The notes under the pieces are model-generated. The model saw only the letters and a program-made list of their open reading frames with translations. It made no database searches and was not told the origin of the DNA. This document shows, in pieces, positions 63,500 through 64,000 of a DNA stretch of 64,000 nucleotides. This stretch comes from an uncultured Aquimarina sp. (GTDB taxonomy: Bacteria > Bacteroidota > Bacteroidia > Flavobacteriales > Flavobacteriaceae), in assembly GCF_947496855.1 (NCBI RefSeq), contig NZ_CANMED010000005.1:1-64000 (forward strand), read 5' to 3'. The position numbers and the translations under genes were made by a program. Every line of letters begins with the position of its first letter. Within the stretch, counting starts at the first letter, position 1.

Positions 63500-64000
63500 A
63501 TTCATTTATAGTATATTTATTTCTAAACTTCTCGCTTTGATAAATCAGAAACTCTAGTATTTTTAGATTATCTTTTCTCATAAGAATAAACTTTAAACCT
63601 GTTTCTTCATCTAAGAAATCAAGAAAATTATAAAACTCTGTTTCAGGAATTTTCAACTCATTAATAAAAAACTCTTCCTTATAAAAATCTAGTACGTGAG
63701 TTTTGAAATCAATTTCTTTTGGTTTTTTGCTAAATGCTCCAGAAATCAGATTAATTAATAATCCCAAATCTATTGATATTGATGCTTGACTATTACCATT
63801 TCCTAAAACTAGGTTTTCTACTGGTGATTGTGCGTCAAGAGGTCTAGAGATTCCCATTTTCTTAAGTTGCTTAGCGTTCCAAAAAGGGAGGTTTTTTTCG
63901 TAAGTTGGAATATCCTCAATATCTTTCTCTATAACCCCTGATAAAGAATACTGAGATATCCGTACTTCATCTAATTCATTAATCGCTGGTTCCAAAAAAA
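63498..64000 (-). CDS. Partial protein, probably carboxypeptidase-like regulatory domain type
   Basis: The frame is open to the right edge, so the N-terminus is outside. At least 167 residues are visible. The segment ELDEVRISQYSLSGVIEKD resembles the link that follows a carboxypeptidase-D-like regulatory domain in flavobacterial cell-envelope proteins (the usual -LEEVV- TonB-plug-like continuation). A hydrophobic patch (LGLLINLISGAF) and a charged C-terminal half (ETEFYNFLDFLDEETGLKFILM) follow. A membrane or periplasmic role is inferred; the assignment is tentative. Confidence 0.6.
   Translation of the reverse strand, partial: FLEPAINELDEVRISQYSLSGVIEKDIEDIPTYEKNLPFWNAKQLKKMGISRPLDAQSPVENLVLGNGNSQASISIDLGLLINLISGAFSKKPKEIDFKTHVLDFYKEEFFINELKIPETEFYNFLDFLDEETGLKFILMRKDNLKILEFLIYQSEKFRNKYTINE

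Overview
The window looks like chromosomal DNA of a marine-type flavobacterium (Bacteroidota, Flavobacteriaceae; an Aquimarina-like genus is my guess, not proven). The evidence is low GC, Bacteroidetes-type promoters (TAnnTTTG), three proteins ending in type IX secretion (T9SS) type A sorting domains, a SusC/SusD pair, a GYDIA-family GHMP kinase beside a class II HMG-CoA reductase, and the purH-mreBCD-mrdA-rodA gene order. There are no rRNA or tRNA genes, insertion sequences, phage genes or CRISPR arrays that I can see.

Layout. 1-2337 is the 3' end of a giant secreted repeat protein with near-identical 327-bp repeats and a T9SS tail. 2543-11275 holds a possible 42-residue membrane peptide, a MacB/FtsX-like permease, purH, and the cell-shape operon mreB-mreC-mreD-mrdA(PBP2)-rodA. 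11280-12083 is a secreted or membrane-anchored nuclease. 12555-15107 is the most unusual locus: a fusion of a degenerate C39-like domain, a vitamin K epoxide reductase (VKOR) domain and a DsbA-like thioredoxin domain. It is followed by three small genes whose products share a Gly-Gly leader and each carry exactly four cysteines in the predicted core. I read it as a disulfide-rich double-glycine peptide system with its own oxidase. No exporter is in the window.

15202-24418 holds an OppC-like permease with a tail-specific protease, then surE, a small membrane protein, lpxB, an NlpC/P60 lipoprotein, an unknown gene and comEC. 24426-31491 (all minus strand) holds a serine hydrolase, an unknown gene behind a promoter flanked by twin palindromes, a thioredoxin-fold protein, a POT peptide transporter with a large internal deletion, an intact POT transporter and a DPP-IV-like peptidase. 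31742-34010 is the mevalonate pair (HMG-CoA reductase and GYDIA kinase). 34492-38090 is a secreted GH9 cellulase and lpxD, separated by a 52-bp perfect palindrome. 38439-42489 is the 2-oxoglutarate dehydrogenase E2/E1 pair.

42604-45620 contains small envelope or unknown genes and a polyprenyl diphosphate synthase. 45804-52456 is a TetR-TolC-adaptor-RND efflux operon with a perfect inverted repeat at its promoter. 52538-56819 is a SusD/SusC pair. 57064-63447 holds aspS, a CLC chloride-channel-family protein lacking the gating glutamate, a secreted GH13 amylase-family enzyme, a small membrane protein and a cold-shock protein. A partial gene runs off the right edge.

Taken together the region is mostly core envelope and metabolic genes: cell elongation, lipid A, isoprenoids, the TCA cycle and peptide use. 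Accessory elements include T9SS-secreted enzymes, an efflux pump, a Sus pair and the GG-leader peptide locus. Domain and family calls come from recognising motifs in the translated sequence; no database search was run.
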